A DNA stretch of 64,000 bases from Paeniglutamicibacter sulfureus. Its GTDB lineage: Bacteria > Actinomycetota > Actinomycetes > Actinomycetales > Micrococcaceae. Positions 37,317 through 46,433 of the stretch are shown here, one piece after another. Each line of letters begins with the position of its first letter. Position 1 is the first letter of the stretch. Both the position numbers and the translations under genes were made by a program. The DNA is taken from contig NZ_BAAAWO010000001.1 of the NCBI RefSeq assembly GCF_039535115.1, positions 1,922,001-1,986,000 on the forward strand, in the 5' to 3' direction. The notes beneath the pieces were generated by a model. It made no database searches, had not been told where the DNA came from, and worked only from the letters and a program-made list of their open reading frames with translations.

Positions 37317-38429
37317 TCAGCCCAGCGGGTAGAGGGGGTTGTGCCCGGCCGTGACCTTCTCGGATTCGCGGACCGGATCCGGGGCGGTGCCGGTGCCCCA
37401 GGGGTTTCCGCCAAGCGCCTCGCGGCCGTGCGGCTCGAGCCAGTTTTCCAGGTCGGGGCCGCCCGGAACGATCTGCGTCGGGTTGATGTCCTCGTGAACC
37501 ACGTAGTAGTGCTTCTTGATCTGGTCGAAGTCGACGGTGTCGCCGAATCCGGGCAGCTGGAAGAGCTCGCGGGCGTAGCCCCAGAGGTTCGGCATCTCGG
37601 TGAGCTTGTTCCGGTTCGTCTTGAAGTGCCCGTGGTACACCGGGTCGAAGCGCACCAGCGTGGTGAACAGGCGAACGTCGGCCTCCGTTATCGAGTCCCC
37701 CATCAGGAAACGGCGGGTGGACAGGCGTTCCTCAAGCCAATCCATGGCAGTCCAGAGCCGGTCATAGGCCTCGTCGTAGGATTCCTGGCTTCCGGCGAAG
37801 CCGCAACGGTAGACCCCGTTGTTGACCTCGGTGAAGATGCGCTTGATGACCGGCATCATCTCTTCGATCATCTCTTCCGGCAACAGGTCGGGGGCGCCTT
37901 CGCGGTGGAAGTCCTTCCACTGGGTGGAGAGGTCCATGGTGATCTGCGGGTAGTCGTTGGTCACCACGGCACCGGTGGGCACATCGACAATGGCTGGCAC
38001 CGTGATGCCGCGCGGGTAGTCGGCGAAGCGCTTGAAGTAGTTTTCCTGGATGCGCTCGGTGCCCAGCACCGGGTCCACCCCGCCCTCATCGAGGTCGAAG
38101 GTCCAGGAGCGCACATCGTGCACCGGTCCGGGGGTGCCCAGCGAGATCGCGTCCTCCAGGCCCAACAGGCGACGGACGATGATGGCGCGGTTGGCCCAGG
38201 GGCAGGCACGTGCCGCCACCAGCCGGTAGCGCCCGGCCTCCACGGGCCACAGGTCAGCGCCTTCGGCCACACCGGCGTGTACATTGCCAATACTGCCCGC
38301 GGTCGGCCCTCCGGAGGCGCGCACCCCGTCGGGATCGGCGACGATCCGGTCCTGGATGTAGTTGGTGTCGCGCGTGAATTCCGCGCCCGTCACATATGCA
38401 CCGGCGGTGCTGTGCTTGTCTTCGCTCAT
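37317..38429 (-). CDS. Xi-class GST-like S-(hydroquinonyl)thiol reductase
   Basis: A 370-residue protein of the glutathionyl-hydroquinone reductase (YqjG/PcpF, xi GST) family. The catalytic cysteine is in ARACPWANRAIIVRRLLGL. The thioredoxin-like domain ends with the VPAIVD cis-proline. The all-helical domain carries LSTRRFLMGDSITEADVRLFTTLVRFDPVYHGHFK, a hallmark stretch. These enzymes remove thiols from quinone adducts. Actinobacteria generally lack glutathione, so mycothiol is the likelier partner here; this is inferred from taxonomy. Confidence 0.93.
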   Translation of the reverse strand: MSEDKHSTAGAYVTGAEFTRDTNYIQDRIVADPDGVRASGGPTAGSIGNVHAGVAEGADLWPVEAGRYRLVAARACPWANRAIIVRRLLGLEDAISLGTPGPVHDVRSWTFDLDEGGVDPVLGTERIQENYFKRFADYPRGITVPAIVDVPTGAVVTNDYPQITMDLSTQWKDFHREGAPDLLPEEMIEEMMPVIKRIFTEVNNGVYRCGFAGSQESYDEAYDRLWTAMDWLEERLSTRRFLMGDSITEADVRLFTTLVRFDPVYHGHFKTNRNKLTEMPNLWGYARELFQLPGFGDTVDFDQIKKHYYVVHEDINPTQIVPGGPDLENWLEPHGREALGGNPWGTGTAPDPVRESEKVTAGHNPLYPLG

Positions 38430-38481
38430 AACCCAACCCTAGTTTCGTGTGCATGGATGCACCATCTCGGAAAAAGAAGTC

Positions 38482-38515
38482 GGCCTGCCCGGGAGGGAAA
38501 GATCCCGGGCAGGCC
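38482..38515 (-). terminator. Terminator after the FMN reductase gene
   Basis: A 13-bp perfect stem (GGCCTGCCCGGGA with TCCCGGGCAGGCC) is followed on the minus strand by a T-rich run (CTTCTTTTTCC). Confidence 0.8.
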
Positions 38516-38648
38516 GTGTTGCCGTCGGACCGCGCACACGTGCTTGTCAGCACCTGCGGCAAGGATGGGTCCGGACGGAGGATCGAAGGCCGGGTCCCGC
38601 CCCCCATGGTGCGCGGGACCCGCCATTCGAGGCTTAGGTATTCAGGCC

Positions 38649-39224
38649 TTAGGCGGAGACCATGGCGGAGTCGCGGACCGACTTCAACGCAACGGTCCAC
38701 GGCACCAGCTGGTCCAGGACCGGAGCCAGCGAGGCGGCCTGCTGCTCGGTCGGCTTGAACACCGAGAAGTTCTCGAAGTCGGTGAAGAGCGAGAACATGC
38801 CGGTCTTCTGCACGTGGGCAACCTGAAGCTCGGACAGGATGCCGCGCAGGTGCTCAACGGCGCGCACGCCGAAGGCGGAGCCGTAGGAGACGATGCCGGC
38901 TGCCTTGTTGGCGAACTCGGCGTTCAGGTAGGACAGCGCGTTGGCCAGGGCAGGGGCAACCGAGTGGTTGTATTCGGGAGTGACGAAGACGTAGCCGTCG
39001 AATTCGGCGATCTTTGCGGCCCAGGCCTTGGTGGCATCGTTCTGGTAGTTCTGGTACGCAGCCGGGTAGGCTTCATCCAGGAGCGCCAGGTTGAAATCCG
39101 CGATGTCGACGAGCTCGTAGTCGGCGTCGCCTCGCAGTTGGGCCTGTTCCAGTACCCACTGTGCAACGCCGGCGTTGTTGCGGCCGGGACGGGTTGAACC
39201 GGTGACGATGGCAATCTTGGTCAT
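38649..39224 (-). CDS. NADPH-dependent FMN reductase / flavoprotein
   Basis: A 191-residue flavodoxin-fold protein of the NADPH-dependent FMN reductase (chromate/quinone reductase-like) family. The phosphate loop is GSTRPGRNNAGVAQW, and FVTPEYNHSVAPALANALSYL is the signature FMN-contact motif. The start is the ATG of MTKIAIVTG after AAGGAG. It is divergent from a MarR-family gene with palindromic sites between, so redox- or quinone-inducible expression is likely. Confidence 0.92.
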   Translation of the reverse strand: MTKIAIVTGSTRPGRNNAGVAQWVLEQAQLRGDADYELVDIADFNLALLDEAYPAAYQNYQNDATKAWAAKIAEFDGYVFVTPEYNHSVAPALANALSYLNAEFANKAAGIVSYGSAFGVRAVEHLRGILSELQVAHVQKTGMFSLFTDFENFSVFKPTEQQAASLAPVLDQLVPWTVALKSVRDSAMVSA

Positions 39225-39272
39225 GCTTGATCTCCTTGGACTGGGCGAGACGCGTCGACTATTTGCTGACAC

Positions 39273-39324
39273 ATCAACTAAAACTTGATATTTCCATCCT
39301 GCCGCGAGACGATTGACGTGTCAA
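39273..39324. promoter_or_regulatory. Palindromic operators between the FMN reductase and MarR genes
   Basis: ATCAA-N7-TTGAT (39273-39289) and TTGAC-GT-GTCAA (39313-39324) lie in the divergent promoter region. Both are suited to a MarR dimer. The second resembles the palindromes before the oxidoreductase at 25742. Confidence 0.55.
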
Positions 39325-39352
39325 CTAATTTTTCCGAAGTGTGAGGCACACC

Positions 39353-39820
39353 ATGCCCGAGCCCCGTTGGCTCAACGAAGACGAACAACAGCTATGGCTG
39401 GAGTTCCGCGAGTTCCTCTGGGGCTACCCCCGGGCCATGGATCGCCAGCTGGCCCGCGATTCAGCCATGTCCAGCGGCGAGTACTCAGTTCTTGCCGCCG
39501 TATCGCAGGCAGCTCCCGAGGCCTTGCGTCCCGGCGATCTGGCAGCGGCCCTGGAATGGGATCGCTCACGGGTGTCGCACCTGCTGCGCCGCATGGAGGC
39601 CAAGGGCCTGATCGAGCGGTGCGCTTCGAGCAGCGATGGCCGCGGCCAGGACATCAAAATGACCGACGCCGGCTGGGACACCATCCGCAGCGCCGCTCCG
39701 GGGCACGTGTCATTCGTGCGGGAAACGCTCTTCGACTCGCTATCGGCAGACGAGCAGGATCAATTCAGCGCGATGCTCTCAAAGATCCGCTCGGCGGCGG
39801 TTGAGCGCGAACTCTGGTGA
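39353..39820 (+). CDS. MarR-family transcriptional regulator
   Basis: A 155-residue winged-helix protein. Core motifs are SGEYSVLAAVSQA (helix 2), LRPGDLAAALEWDRSRVSHLLRRMEAKGLIER (recognition helix) and SSSDGRGQDIKMTDAG (wing). There is no cysteine near the dimer interface other than the one in ERCASSSDGRG, just before the wing; oxidation sensing there is possible but unproven. The start is the ATG of MPEPRW, six bases after GAGG. It likely represses itself and the divergent FMN reductase. Confidence 0.92.
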   Translation: MPEPRWLNEDEQQLWLEFREFLWGYPRAMDRQLARDSAMSSGEYSVLAAVSQAAPEALRPGDLAAALEWDRSRVSHLLRRMEAKGLIERCASSSDGRGQDIKMTDAGWDTIRSAAPGHVSFVRETLFDSLSADEQDQFSAMLSKIRSAAVERELW

Positions 39821-39867
39821 CCTCGAGGAGCGCCGCCGCGCCGCCTGCGGGGACCGAGGTAACAGAC

Positions 39868-40317
39868 TTATTCGCCGTGTTCGGCCGTTGAGGGCCACTG
39901 GCCCTGCGCGGTAAAGGACGTGGCCCAGTAGTACGGATTCAGTTCACGCAACGAGCGCATTTCCCACTCGGCGCCACCTGCCGATCCCGGAACGGCGGCC
40001 AGGACCTCGGGTCCCCACACGGCAAGTCGCTCCTGGCAGATGCCGCACGGCGCCAGCACCTGGAAAGTTCCGTCCTCGGTTCCGCCGGTGACGCAGGCCG
40101 AAGCCACAACTTTCTTTCCCAGCGTGTAGGCCTGTGCCACCGCCCCGGTTTCGGCGCACAATGTTGCCGCAGCATTGAAGTTGTCGAAACTGACGCTGGT
40201 CAGGATTTGCCCGTCGTCCAGCACGATGGCCGCGGCTGCAACCGAATCCCGCGCCCCCGGCCACCTGGTCATTAGTTGTTCGATGGCCGCTTCAACGAGT
40301 TTTTGGTTCGGGTCCAT
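39868..40317 (-). CDS. cdd: Cytidine deaminase-like zinc hydrolase
   Basis: A 149-residue CDA-fold protein. Zinc-site motifs are TLCAETGAV (Cys-Ala-Glu, as in tetrameric cytidine deaminases) and LAPCGICQERLAV (PCxxC). Substrate-binding VSFDNFNAAATLC matches the NxE-type region. Blasticidin-S deaminase-like activity is an alternative because the sequence is diverged. The start is the ATG of MDPNQKLVEAA; an upstream in-frame extension lacks support. It is convergent with the MarR gene, about 50 bases apart. Confidence 0.88.
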   Translation of the reverse strand: MDPNQKLVEAAIEQLMTRWPGARDSVAAAAIVLDDGQILTSVSFDNFNAAATLCAETGAVAQAYTLGKKVVASACVTGGTEDGTFQVLAPCGICQERLAVWGPEVLAAVPGSAGGAEWEMRSLRELNPYYWATSFTAQGQWPSTAEHGE

Positions 40318-40529
40318 GCGGCAATTCTGCCACGTCGGGCGAGTTGATGGCCTTCCAAGACGAAGGTAACCCCGGACAAACAGAAACTCAGGCAATTGCC
40401 CGGCGCCTGCCCACCAAGTGCCTTGGGCTGGTCCGCCGAGTTCCATCACGGCCACAGCATGCCCCGGTTATCCACATTTCCTGCGCCTCTCTTGCCGCGC
40501 ACCTACCCGTGGGCTCCACACTGGGAGGC

Positions 40530-42227
40530 ATGGAAACGCAGCAGCTCATCGAGGCACTCACCGGGGACGGTGGCGATCCGGGACACCCAGTGTCACCGGC
40601 CGGGAAGCTGCGCCTGCTCAACGCCCTGGCCCAATGCACCGACGAAGTCGCCGCCGAACTCACCGCGGAGATCACCTCCCCCACGCAGGCCGCATTGTTC
40701 GCCCACACGATCGAGCGCACCCATCGGCAGGTCGAACTCGCCCAGATCCGGGCCGCACACACCGCCCAACGCACCCTCGTCCAGGACCTGCCTGCACCGA
40801 ACCTCGATCAGGCCCGCGAGATTGCGCGGGACCCTGCGGCATTCATCCGCGGTGAGAGGGAACTTCCCGCGGACCCTGCTACAGTCCCGACCGGGCTGAT
40901 GCCCTTCAAGGACACTGCCGCGTTCCTGCAGGGAGACCTGGGCCTGAGTCACTTCGCCGCCCGCGACCGGCTCCACGCCGCCAATGCACTTCTTCCCCAC
41001 GTCGACATCCACGGCAACACCCGCGGTCCCCGCTACCCCAAGCTCGCCGAGCAGGTCCACGCCGGAAAAGCCCGGCTGGGCGCCGCCACGGCTGCGGCAC
41101 GCAAGCTGGACAAACTCGCCCCCTCCATTGCATCTCACACCCAGAGCCCGGACCTTGCCGCGCGTCTCGAGGAACAAGTCGCCGAATCCGTCGCTGCCGG
41201 CATTCCGCTCGCCACCAATAGGCTGTTCACTTCCCTGGCCGACGAACTCGACAACACTTCCACCCCCGAACCGTCCCCGGAGGACATCCGGGCGAAAACC
41301 GGCATCTTCATCACCAAACGCACCCGCCACTACACCTGGATGTCCGTGTGCATGCTGAACACCGACGCCGAGGTCTTCCTCTCCCATTTCGCTGCCTCAG
41401 ACAACCCCCGCACGCTTGCCGGGAACCGCGAGGCGATGGCCGCGGCCGCCACCGGCATGAACCCCAGCACCAACATCAACGATGCCAACGGGGACGGCAA
41501 CGGGACCAACGGATCCGGTGCAAACGACACCACGGACGGCCCGGACTGGTTCACTCACCCCGAAGCCACCGGGACCGACACCTTGGACAATCCAGCACCC
41601 GGACTCATCGACTCGTTCAACGCCACCGTCGACGGCACCGACGGGCTGACCCCTCCCCAACGCCACCTGCAGACCCTGCTCAACCTCATGCGCGCCCCCA
41701 GCAAACCGCCGGGCAAGGGAGCCACCGGGCTGCCCACCGCCCAACTGATCATCCACTGCCGCCTCGACACCCTCCTCGGCCTTGCCACGGGCAACGGCTG
41801 GAGCGCCCACGGACTCGAAATCCCGATCAGCGAAGTCCGAAGACGCCTCGCCACCGACGGGACGATTCCACTGGTCCTGGGCGGCCAAGGAGAAATCCTC
41901 GACGTCGGCCAGGAAATGCGCTTCGCCCCGGACCACGTCAGACGGGCCGTGCTGGCCCGCGACGGCGGATGCTTCTACCCCGGCTGCACCGTCCCGCCCG
42001 AACACCTGGAAATGTGCCACATCGACGGTTTTGCCCAAGGCGGGCACACCAGCGTCCACAAATTCACCCCCGGCTGCACAAGCCACCACCACATGGCCGA
42101 CAACGGACTGCTCGAACTAGTCATCCACAACGGCATCCCGCACGTCGTATTGCCCAAGCACCTCGACCCCGAACAGCTACCGCGTCGCAACACCTACTGG
42201 CCGCAGAACCAGGCCGCTCTCTTCTAG
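40530..42227 (+). CDS. HNH endonuclease domain protein, DUF222 / 13E12 family
   Basis: A 565-residue protein. The N-terminal half is the DUF222 domain (about 10-340). A Gly/Asn/Asp-rich low-complexity stretch (around 310-330, NDANGDGNGTNGSGAND) interrupts it. The C-terminal HNH nuclease has AVLARDGGCFYPGC, CHIDGFAQGGHTSVHKFTPGCTSHHHMADNGLL, giving Cys pairs and catalytic His. Actinobacteria usually carry several such genes, often at variable positions. Their role (repeat element, defence or phage-derived) is unresolved. The ATG follows GGAGG closely. It ends before a strong bidirectional terminator. Confidence 0.92.
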   Translation: METQQLIEALTGDGGDPGHPVSPAGKLRLLNALAQCTDEVAAELTAEITSPTQAALFAHTIERTHRQVELAQIRAAHTAQRTLVQDLPAPNLDQAREIARDPAAFIRGERELPADPATVPTGLMPFKDTAAFLQGDLGLSHFAARDRLHAANALLPHVDIHGNTRGPRYPKLAEQVHAGKARLGAATAAARKLDKLAPSIASHTQSPDLAARLEEQVAESVAAGIPLATNRLFTSLADELDNTSTPEPSPEDIRAKTGIFITKRTRHYTWMSVCMLNTDAEVFLSHFAASDNPRTLAGNREAMAAAATGMNPSTNINDANGDGNGTNGSGANDTTDGPDWFTHPEATGTDTLDNPAPGLIDSFNATVDGTDGLTPPQRHLQTLLNLMRAPSKPPGKGATGLPTAQLIIHCRLDTLLGLATGNGWSAHGLEIPISEVRRRLATDGTIPLVLGGQGEILDVGQEMRFAPDHVRRAVLARDGGCFYPGCTVPPEHLEMCHIDGFAQGGHTSVHKFTPGCTSHHHMADNGLLELVIHNGIPHVVLPKHLDPEQLPRRNTYWPQNQAALF

Positions 42228-42276
42228 GAATCCGGGACCTGCCAGCGCACAGGACCCCCCGACTCCACAAAACAAT

Positions 42277-42327
42277 AGGGTGCAGGGGTTCTACCGCACC
42301 ATCTGCGGAAGAACCCCTGCACCCTAC
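42277..42327. terminator. Strong bidirectional terminator
   Basis: A 17-bp perfect stem (42277-42293 with 42311-42327) is flanked by AAAACAA on one side and CTTC on the other. It separates the convergent HNH and mtlD genes. Confidence 0.88.
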
Positions 42328-42365
42328 TTCACGCCTCGACCAGTTCACGGACCGAAAGCCCGGTG

Positions 42366-43511
42366 TTAGCCGGCTTGGACGTCCTTTACCAGTAATTCCA
42401 CCGCTCCGAAGAGCGGGTGGTCGGCTCCAAGGCCGGTGATCTTCGCGGTGGCCTCTTCACTGGAATTCGCTGCGAGGATGCCGGCCATTTCGGCGGCCTC
42501 GGTGTCTTCCGGGTCGTTGAACCGCAGCGCAGCACCCATCGCCTCGAGCAACGCCACCGGCTTGATGCCGTTTTCAGCCAGCTCGGCGGCCGGGCCGATG
42601 AACCGCTCGTGCCGGCTGAGCTTGCGCAGCGGCGCCCGGCCCACGCGCACCACGGTGTCCGGCAGGTACTCGTTGGAGAACCTGGCCAGGATCTTCTGCA
42701 CGTAGGCCTCTTGGTCGGCCTCGGCAAAGCCGTGCTTGGACACCAACAGCGACTTGGTTTCGGCCAGCACCGCGGCAACCTTGGCAAAGACCCGCGGGTC
42801 GGCCATGGCCTCGGAGATCTTCTCCAACCCCGCGGCATGCCCCAGGTATGCCGTCGAAGCGTGACCCGTGTTGACCGTGAACAGCTTGCGTTCGATGTAC
42901 GGGCCCAGGTCCTCCACAAACGTCGCCCCGGCGATCTGCGGAACAGCGTCCCCGAACGGGGTCTTGTCGATGACCCACTCGAAGAAGGTTTCCACCGTGA
43001 CGTCCAGGCCCTGGCCTGGTGCCTGGTTCGGGACGATGCGATCCACCGCGGTGTTCGCGAAGATGGCCTTGGCTCCCACGGCCGGCGCGTCGGAGGCGCC
43101 GTCAGCCAGCACCGCGGCTTCAAGGATGTCGGTGGCGTTGATGGCGTTCTCGCATGCCATCACCTGCAGTGGAGCCAGTGCGCCGTCGCGCTTGGCGATT
43201 CCGGCGGAAACCAGCGGTGCCACGAACTTCAGGATGTGCGGCCCCACGGCGGTGGTGACCATGTCCGCCGTCGCTATCTCCGCGATGACCCGACCGGTTT
43301 GGGTGGAGGAGTTCAGCGCGCGGAAGTTGTCGACCCGGCGCACCTGCGGTTCCTGCCCCACCTCGTGCACGTCATAGCTCTCGGCCGCATCCAGCGCGGT
43401 GATCAGCGCGTCTGCCACATCGGCAAACACGATCTCGTAGCCTGCCTGGTGCAGCAGCAGTCCGACGAATCCGCGGCCGATGTTCCCGGCCCCAAAATGT
43501 ACTACCTTCAC
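42366..43511 (-). CDS. mtlD: Mannitol-1-phosphate 5-dehydrogenase
   Basis: A 381-residue polyol dehydrogenase converting mannitol-1-phosphate to fructose-6-phosphate with NAD+. It starts MKVVHFGAGNIGRGFVGLLLHQAG, the signature opening. The VNTGHASTAYLGHAAG motif (substrate-binding region) and KLSRHERFIGPA near the end are intact. Its ATG overlaps the mtlA stop by four bases, so it is made together with the transporter. Confidence 0.96.
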   Translation of the reverse strand: MKVVHFGAGNIGRGFVGLLLHQAGYEIVFADVADALITALDAAESYDVHEVGQEPQVRRVDNFRALNSSTQTGRVIAEIATADMVTTAVGPHILKFVAPLVSAGIAKRDGALAPLQVMACENAINATDILEAAVLADGASDAPAVGAKAIFANTAVDRIVPNQAPGQGLDVTVETFFEWVIDKTPFGDAVPQIAGATFVEDLGPYIERKLFTVNTGHASTAYLGHAAGLEKISEAMADPRVFAKVAAVLAETKSLLVSKHGFAEADQEAYVQKILARFSNEYLPDTVVRVGRAPLRKLSRHERFIGPAAELAENGIKPVALLEAMGAALRFNDPEDTEAAEMAGILAANSSEEATAKITGLGADHPLFGAVELLVKDVQAG

Positions 43512-45505
43512 GATGCGTTGACCTTTCCGAAGATATCGAGGATTTCCTCACGCGTGGTGGCAGCTTCCAGCCGCGCCACCTGTGCCTTGTCGGTGAAGAC
43601 CCGGGCGATCGAGGCCAGGATCGCCAGGTGCTCGTTGTTCACCCCGGCGATGCCGACCACGAACTTGACCTCCTTGCCGTTCCAGTCGATGCCCTCCGGG
43701 TAGCGGATGATGGACACCGCGGAGCTGGCGATGTTTCCCTTGGCCTCGTTCGTGCCGTGCGGGATGGCCAGGAAGTTGCCCATGTAGGTGGACACGGTGG
43801 CCTCGCGGGTGTGCATCGAAGCCACATATTCCTGGTTCACCGCCCCGCGGGCCAGCAAAAGCGCGCCGGCCTCGTCGATGGCCGTGTCGCGCGTTGCGGC
43901 GCTGCCGGACAAGATGATGCTTTCACTCGCCAGGACCTCGGGACGTGCCGGGGCCGGGGCGTCCTGCTCGGTAGCAGCCGGTTTCGCCGTGTGCCGGGCG
44001 GTGGCCGCCGGTGCCTCGCCGGCTTGCGCACCCTCGGTTGCCGCCGGCGCACCCACGCTCACGGCGTCCTGGGGCTCCGCGTTGCGGGACTTGACGAGTT
44101 CGAGGATCTCCTCGTAGCGAGGGCTGTTCATGAAGTTGTCCACCGAGACGTGCACGGCGCTGGCCGTCACGGGTGCTGCACGGGCGGCCAGGTCCTGATG
44201 GGTCACCACGATGTCGTAGGTGTCGGAAAGGTTTGAGATGGCGGAGTTGGTGACCTTTACCTCGGCCAGCCCCTCCTTCTTGAACATGTTGCGCAGCACC
44301 GAGGCGCCCATGGCGCTCGATCCCATGCCGGCGTCGCAGGCGAAGACAACGCTGCGGACCGGACCGTTGCCCGTCTCGCCGGCAAACGCGAAACCAACCG
44401 AGCTCTTCTTGCCCTTCATGGCTTCCATCTTGGCTGCGGCCTCGCCGAGTCCGTCGCCCTCGGGGGCCTTGGAGATCTTCAGCAGGAAGGAACCGATCAG
44501 GAACGAGACGACGGTGGCGGCCACCACCGCGAGGGTGACGCCCAGGTAGCTGTCGGACGCCGTCATCGCGAAGACGGCAAAGATGCTGCCCGGGGCCGCC
44601 GGGGCACGCAGTCCGCCGCCGGTGAGCACCAGCATGAAGATCCCGCTCATGCCGCCGCCGATCGCGGCGAGGATCATGATGGGCTTCATGAGGATGTACG
44701 GGAAGTAGATCTCGTGGATGCCGCCGACAAACTGGATCAGTGCGGCGCCGGGGGCCGAGGCCTTGGCCAGCCCCTTGCCGAAGATCGAGTACGCCAACAG
44801 GATGCCGAAGCCCGGGCCGGGGTTGGCCTCGAGCAGGAAGAGCAGGGACTTGCCCTGCTCGAGGGCCTGCTCGGTCCCCAGCGGGGTGAGGATGCCGTGG
44901 TTGATGGCGTTGTTCAGGAACAGGACCTTGGCCGGTTCGATGAAGATGCTGGTCAGCGGCAGCAGGCCGTTGTTGACCAGGAACTGCACGACGGCGCCGG
45001 CGCCGTTGGAGAAGGCAATGACCAGCGGATTGATCAGCAGCATGCCGAAGATCGCCATGATCGCCCCGACGATGCCGGAGGAGAAGTTGTCGATGAGCAT
45101 CTCGAAGCCGGGCTTGACCCGTCCCTCCCACACGCCGTCGAGCTTCTTCATGACGAGTGCGGAGAGCGGACCCATGATCATCGCGCCGATGAACATCGGG
45201 ATGTCGGCGCCGACGATGACGCCCATGGTCGCGATCGCGCCGATGACGCCGCCGCGCACCCCGTGGATCATCTTGCCGCCGGTGTAGCCGATCAGCAGCG
45301 GCAAGAGGTAGGTGATCATCGGGCCCACCAGCGAGCCAAGTTGCTCGTTGGGGAAGAACCCGTCGGGAATGAACAGCGCGGTGATCAAACCCCAGGCGAT
45401 GAACGCCCCGATGTTGGGCATGATCATCCCCGAAAGGAAGGTGCCGAACTTCTGCACCCTGACCCGCAGGCCGGCCCGGGGGGCGGCCTCAGTTGGTGTT
45501 GCCAT
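43508..45505 (-). CDS. mtlA: Mannitol PTS EIICBA (single polypeptide)
   Basis: A 665-residue phosphotransferase permease. EIIC spans about 15-345 with the GGIHEIYFPYI motif at 261-271. EIIB starts near 384, with phosphorylated Cys390 in VVFACDAGMGSSAMGASVLRNMF. A Pro/Ala/Thr-rich linker (about 480-520) leads to EIIA, with active-site His583 in FLAIPHGTNEAKGNI. It takes up mannitol and releases mannitol-1-phosphate. Full EIICBA fusion matches E. coli MtlA architecture. It is followed by mtlD and preceded by a TetR-family gene in the same direction. Confidence 0.96.
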   Translation of the reverse strand: MATPTEAAPRAGLRVRVQKFGTFLSGMIMPNIGAFIAWGLITALFIPDGFFPNEQLGSLVGPMITYLLPLLIGYTGGKMIHGVRGGVIGAIATMGVIVGADIPMFIGAMIMGPLSALVMKKLDGVWEGRVKPGFEMLIDNFSSGIVGAIMAIFGMLLINPLVIAFSNGAGAVVQFLVNNGLLPLTSIFIEPAKVLFLNNAINHGILTPLGTEQALEQGKSLLFLLEANPGPGFGILLAYSIFGKGLAKASAPGAALIQFVGGIHEIYFPYILMKPIMILAAIGGGMSGIFMLVLTGGGLRAPAAPGSIFAVFAMTASDSYLGVTLAVVAATVVSFLIGSFLLKISKAPEGDGLGEAAAKMEAMKGKKSSVGFAFAGETGNGPVRSVVFACDAGMGSSAMGASVLRNMFKKEGLAEVKVTNSAISNLSDTYDIVVTHQDLAARAAPVTASAVHVSVDNFMNSPRYEEILELVKSRNAEPQDAVSVGAPAATEGAQAGEAPAATARHTAKPAATEQDAPAPARPEVLASESIILSGSAATRDTAIDEAGALLLARGAVNQEYVASMHTREATVSTYMGNFLAIPHGTNEAKGNIASSAVSIIRYPEGIDWNGKEVKFVVGIAGVNNEHLAILASIARVFTDKAQVARLEAATTREEILDIFGKVNAS

Positions 45506-45565
45506 GATTTTTCCTAATCGTTTGTCCTGCGGCGTCGCAGGTAATAGGCGGACAATTCTGGACGG

Positions 45566-46288
45566 TTACGACGTCTTGGAAATGCGGTGCAGCCACTCGA
45601 GGAACATCTTCATTTCGGTGTTGGACAGTTGCTGTGGGTTGGAGGACTCCAGGGCAGCGTTCAACGCAATGGCCGCCACGACGACCGAGGAGGTCTCCAC
45701 CGGGGAAGCGGAGTCGGTGATGCCGGCCTCCGAGGACACCGCAGTGATCACTGCATCGCGGGTCATGTCGGAGAGCTCGAAGTTCCGCTCGGCGGCCGGC
45801 TCGGCGATGAGCATCAAGGTGACCCCGATGTTCGCCGCCAGGATGCTGCGCACCGCGTCCGCTGGGGCCACATTAAGGTGGCCCGCCTCCGCTGCCCGAT
45901 CCAGCTTGTCCCGCAGCAAGGCCTCGGCCTCGGCCAGCCGGTTGGACCGGTTTCCGGGGCGCACGTTGCCGAACATCACCAGGTACATATGCGGCTGCTC
46001 CATGCCGAAGCGCACGTGCTGGTCCCACATGCGCCGCACGTCGTCGAGGGGTTTTCCGGTGGCGACAAGGCCCGTTTCACTGGCGACGTATTGGTCGAAA
46101 CCCACGGCAACAACCGCGTCGAACAGTCCTTCCTTGTCCCCGAAGTGGTGGTACAGCGTCGGCGCCGTGACCCCCGCCAGCTCGGTGATTTTCCGGGTCG
46201 AGACAGGAGCCCCGTCCGAATTCGCCAAAAGTTCGACGGCGGCCTGAAGCAGCCTTTCCCTTGGCGGAAGCTGGAAGTCTAAACTCAT
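45566..46288 (-). CDS. TetR/AcrR-family regulator of the mannitol PTS region
   Basis: A 240-residue regulator. The N-terminal HTH is LLQAAVELLANSDGAPVSTRKITELAGVTAPTLYHHFGDKEGLFDAV. The ligand domain has AHMYLVMFGN-like residues and a TetR_C-type core (RSILAANIGVTLMLIAEP). It is divergent from ptsI and 60 bases upstream of mtlA, with an inverted repeat in the shared promoter region. TetR rather than DeoR- or MtlR-type control of mannitol genes is unusual; the ligand is unknown. Confidence 0.9.
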   Translation of the reverse strand: MSLDFQLPPRERLLQAAVELLANSDGAPVSTRKITELAGVTAPTLYHHFGDKEGLFDAVVAVGFDQYVASETGLVATGKPLDDVRRMWDQHVRFGMEQPHMYLVMFGNVRPGNRSNRLAEAEALLRDKLDRAAEAGHLNVAPADAVRSILAANIGVTLMLIAEPAAERNFELSDMTRDAVITAVSSEAGITDSASPVETSSVVVAAIALNAALESSNPQQLSNTEMKMFLEWLHRISKTS

Positions 46289-46299
46289 GACTGCTACCC

Positions 46300-46319
46300 T
46301 AGCACCTATAACATTGCTA
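46300..46319. promoter_or_regulatory. Inverted repeat in the TetR-ptsI promoter region
   Basis: TAGCA-N10-TGCTA (46300-46319) lies just upstream of the TetR start and about 115 bases before ptsI. The spacing suits a TetR dimer. Autoregulation and control of ptsI/ptsH are inferred. Confidence 0.5.
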
Positions 46320-46433
46320 TATGAAGAGGATCACACACCGGGATTATGCTCGAGTCCAGGCGTGATTCCCGGCTACATCTCGCAATCGCCACCCCAAGCA
46401 ACCAAGAGCATCCCAGCGGATCGAGGAACATAA

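Noticed and set aside
37341..39197. A 618-residue plus-strand frame across the GST-like and FMN reductase genes
   Set aside because: Low-information composition, crosses a terminator, and opposes two well-supported genes.
40530..42227. HNH/DUF222 gene as evidence of an insertion element
   Set aside because: No flanking inverted repeats, target duplications or integrase; single genes of this kind are common in actinobacterial chromosomes.
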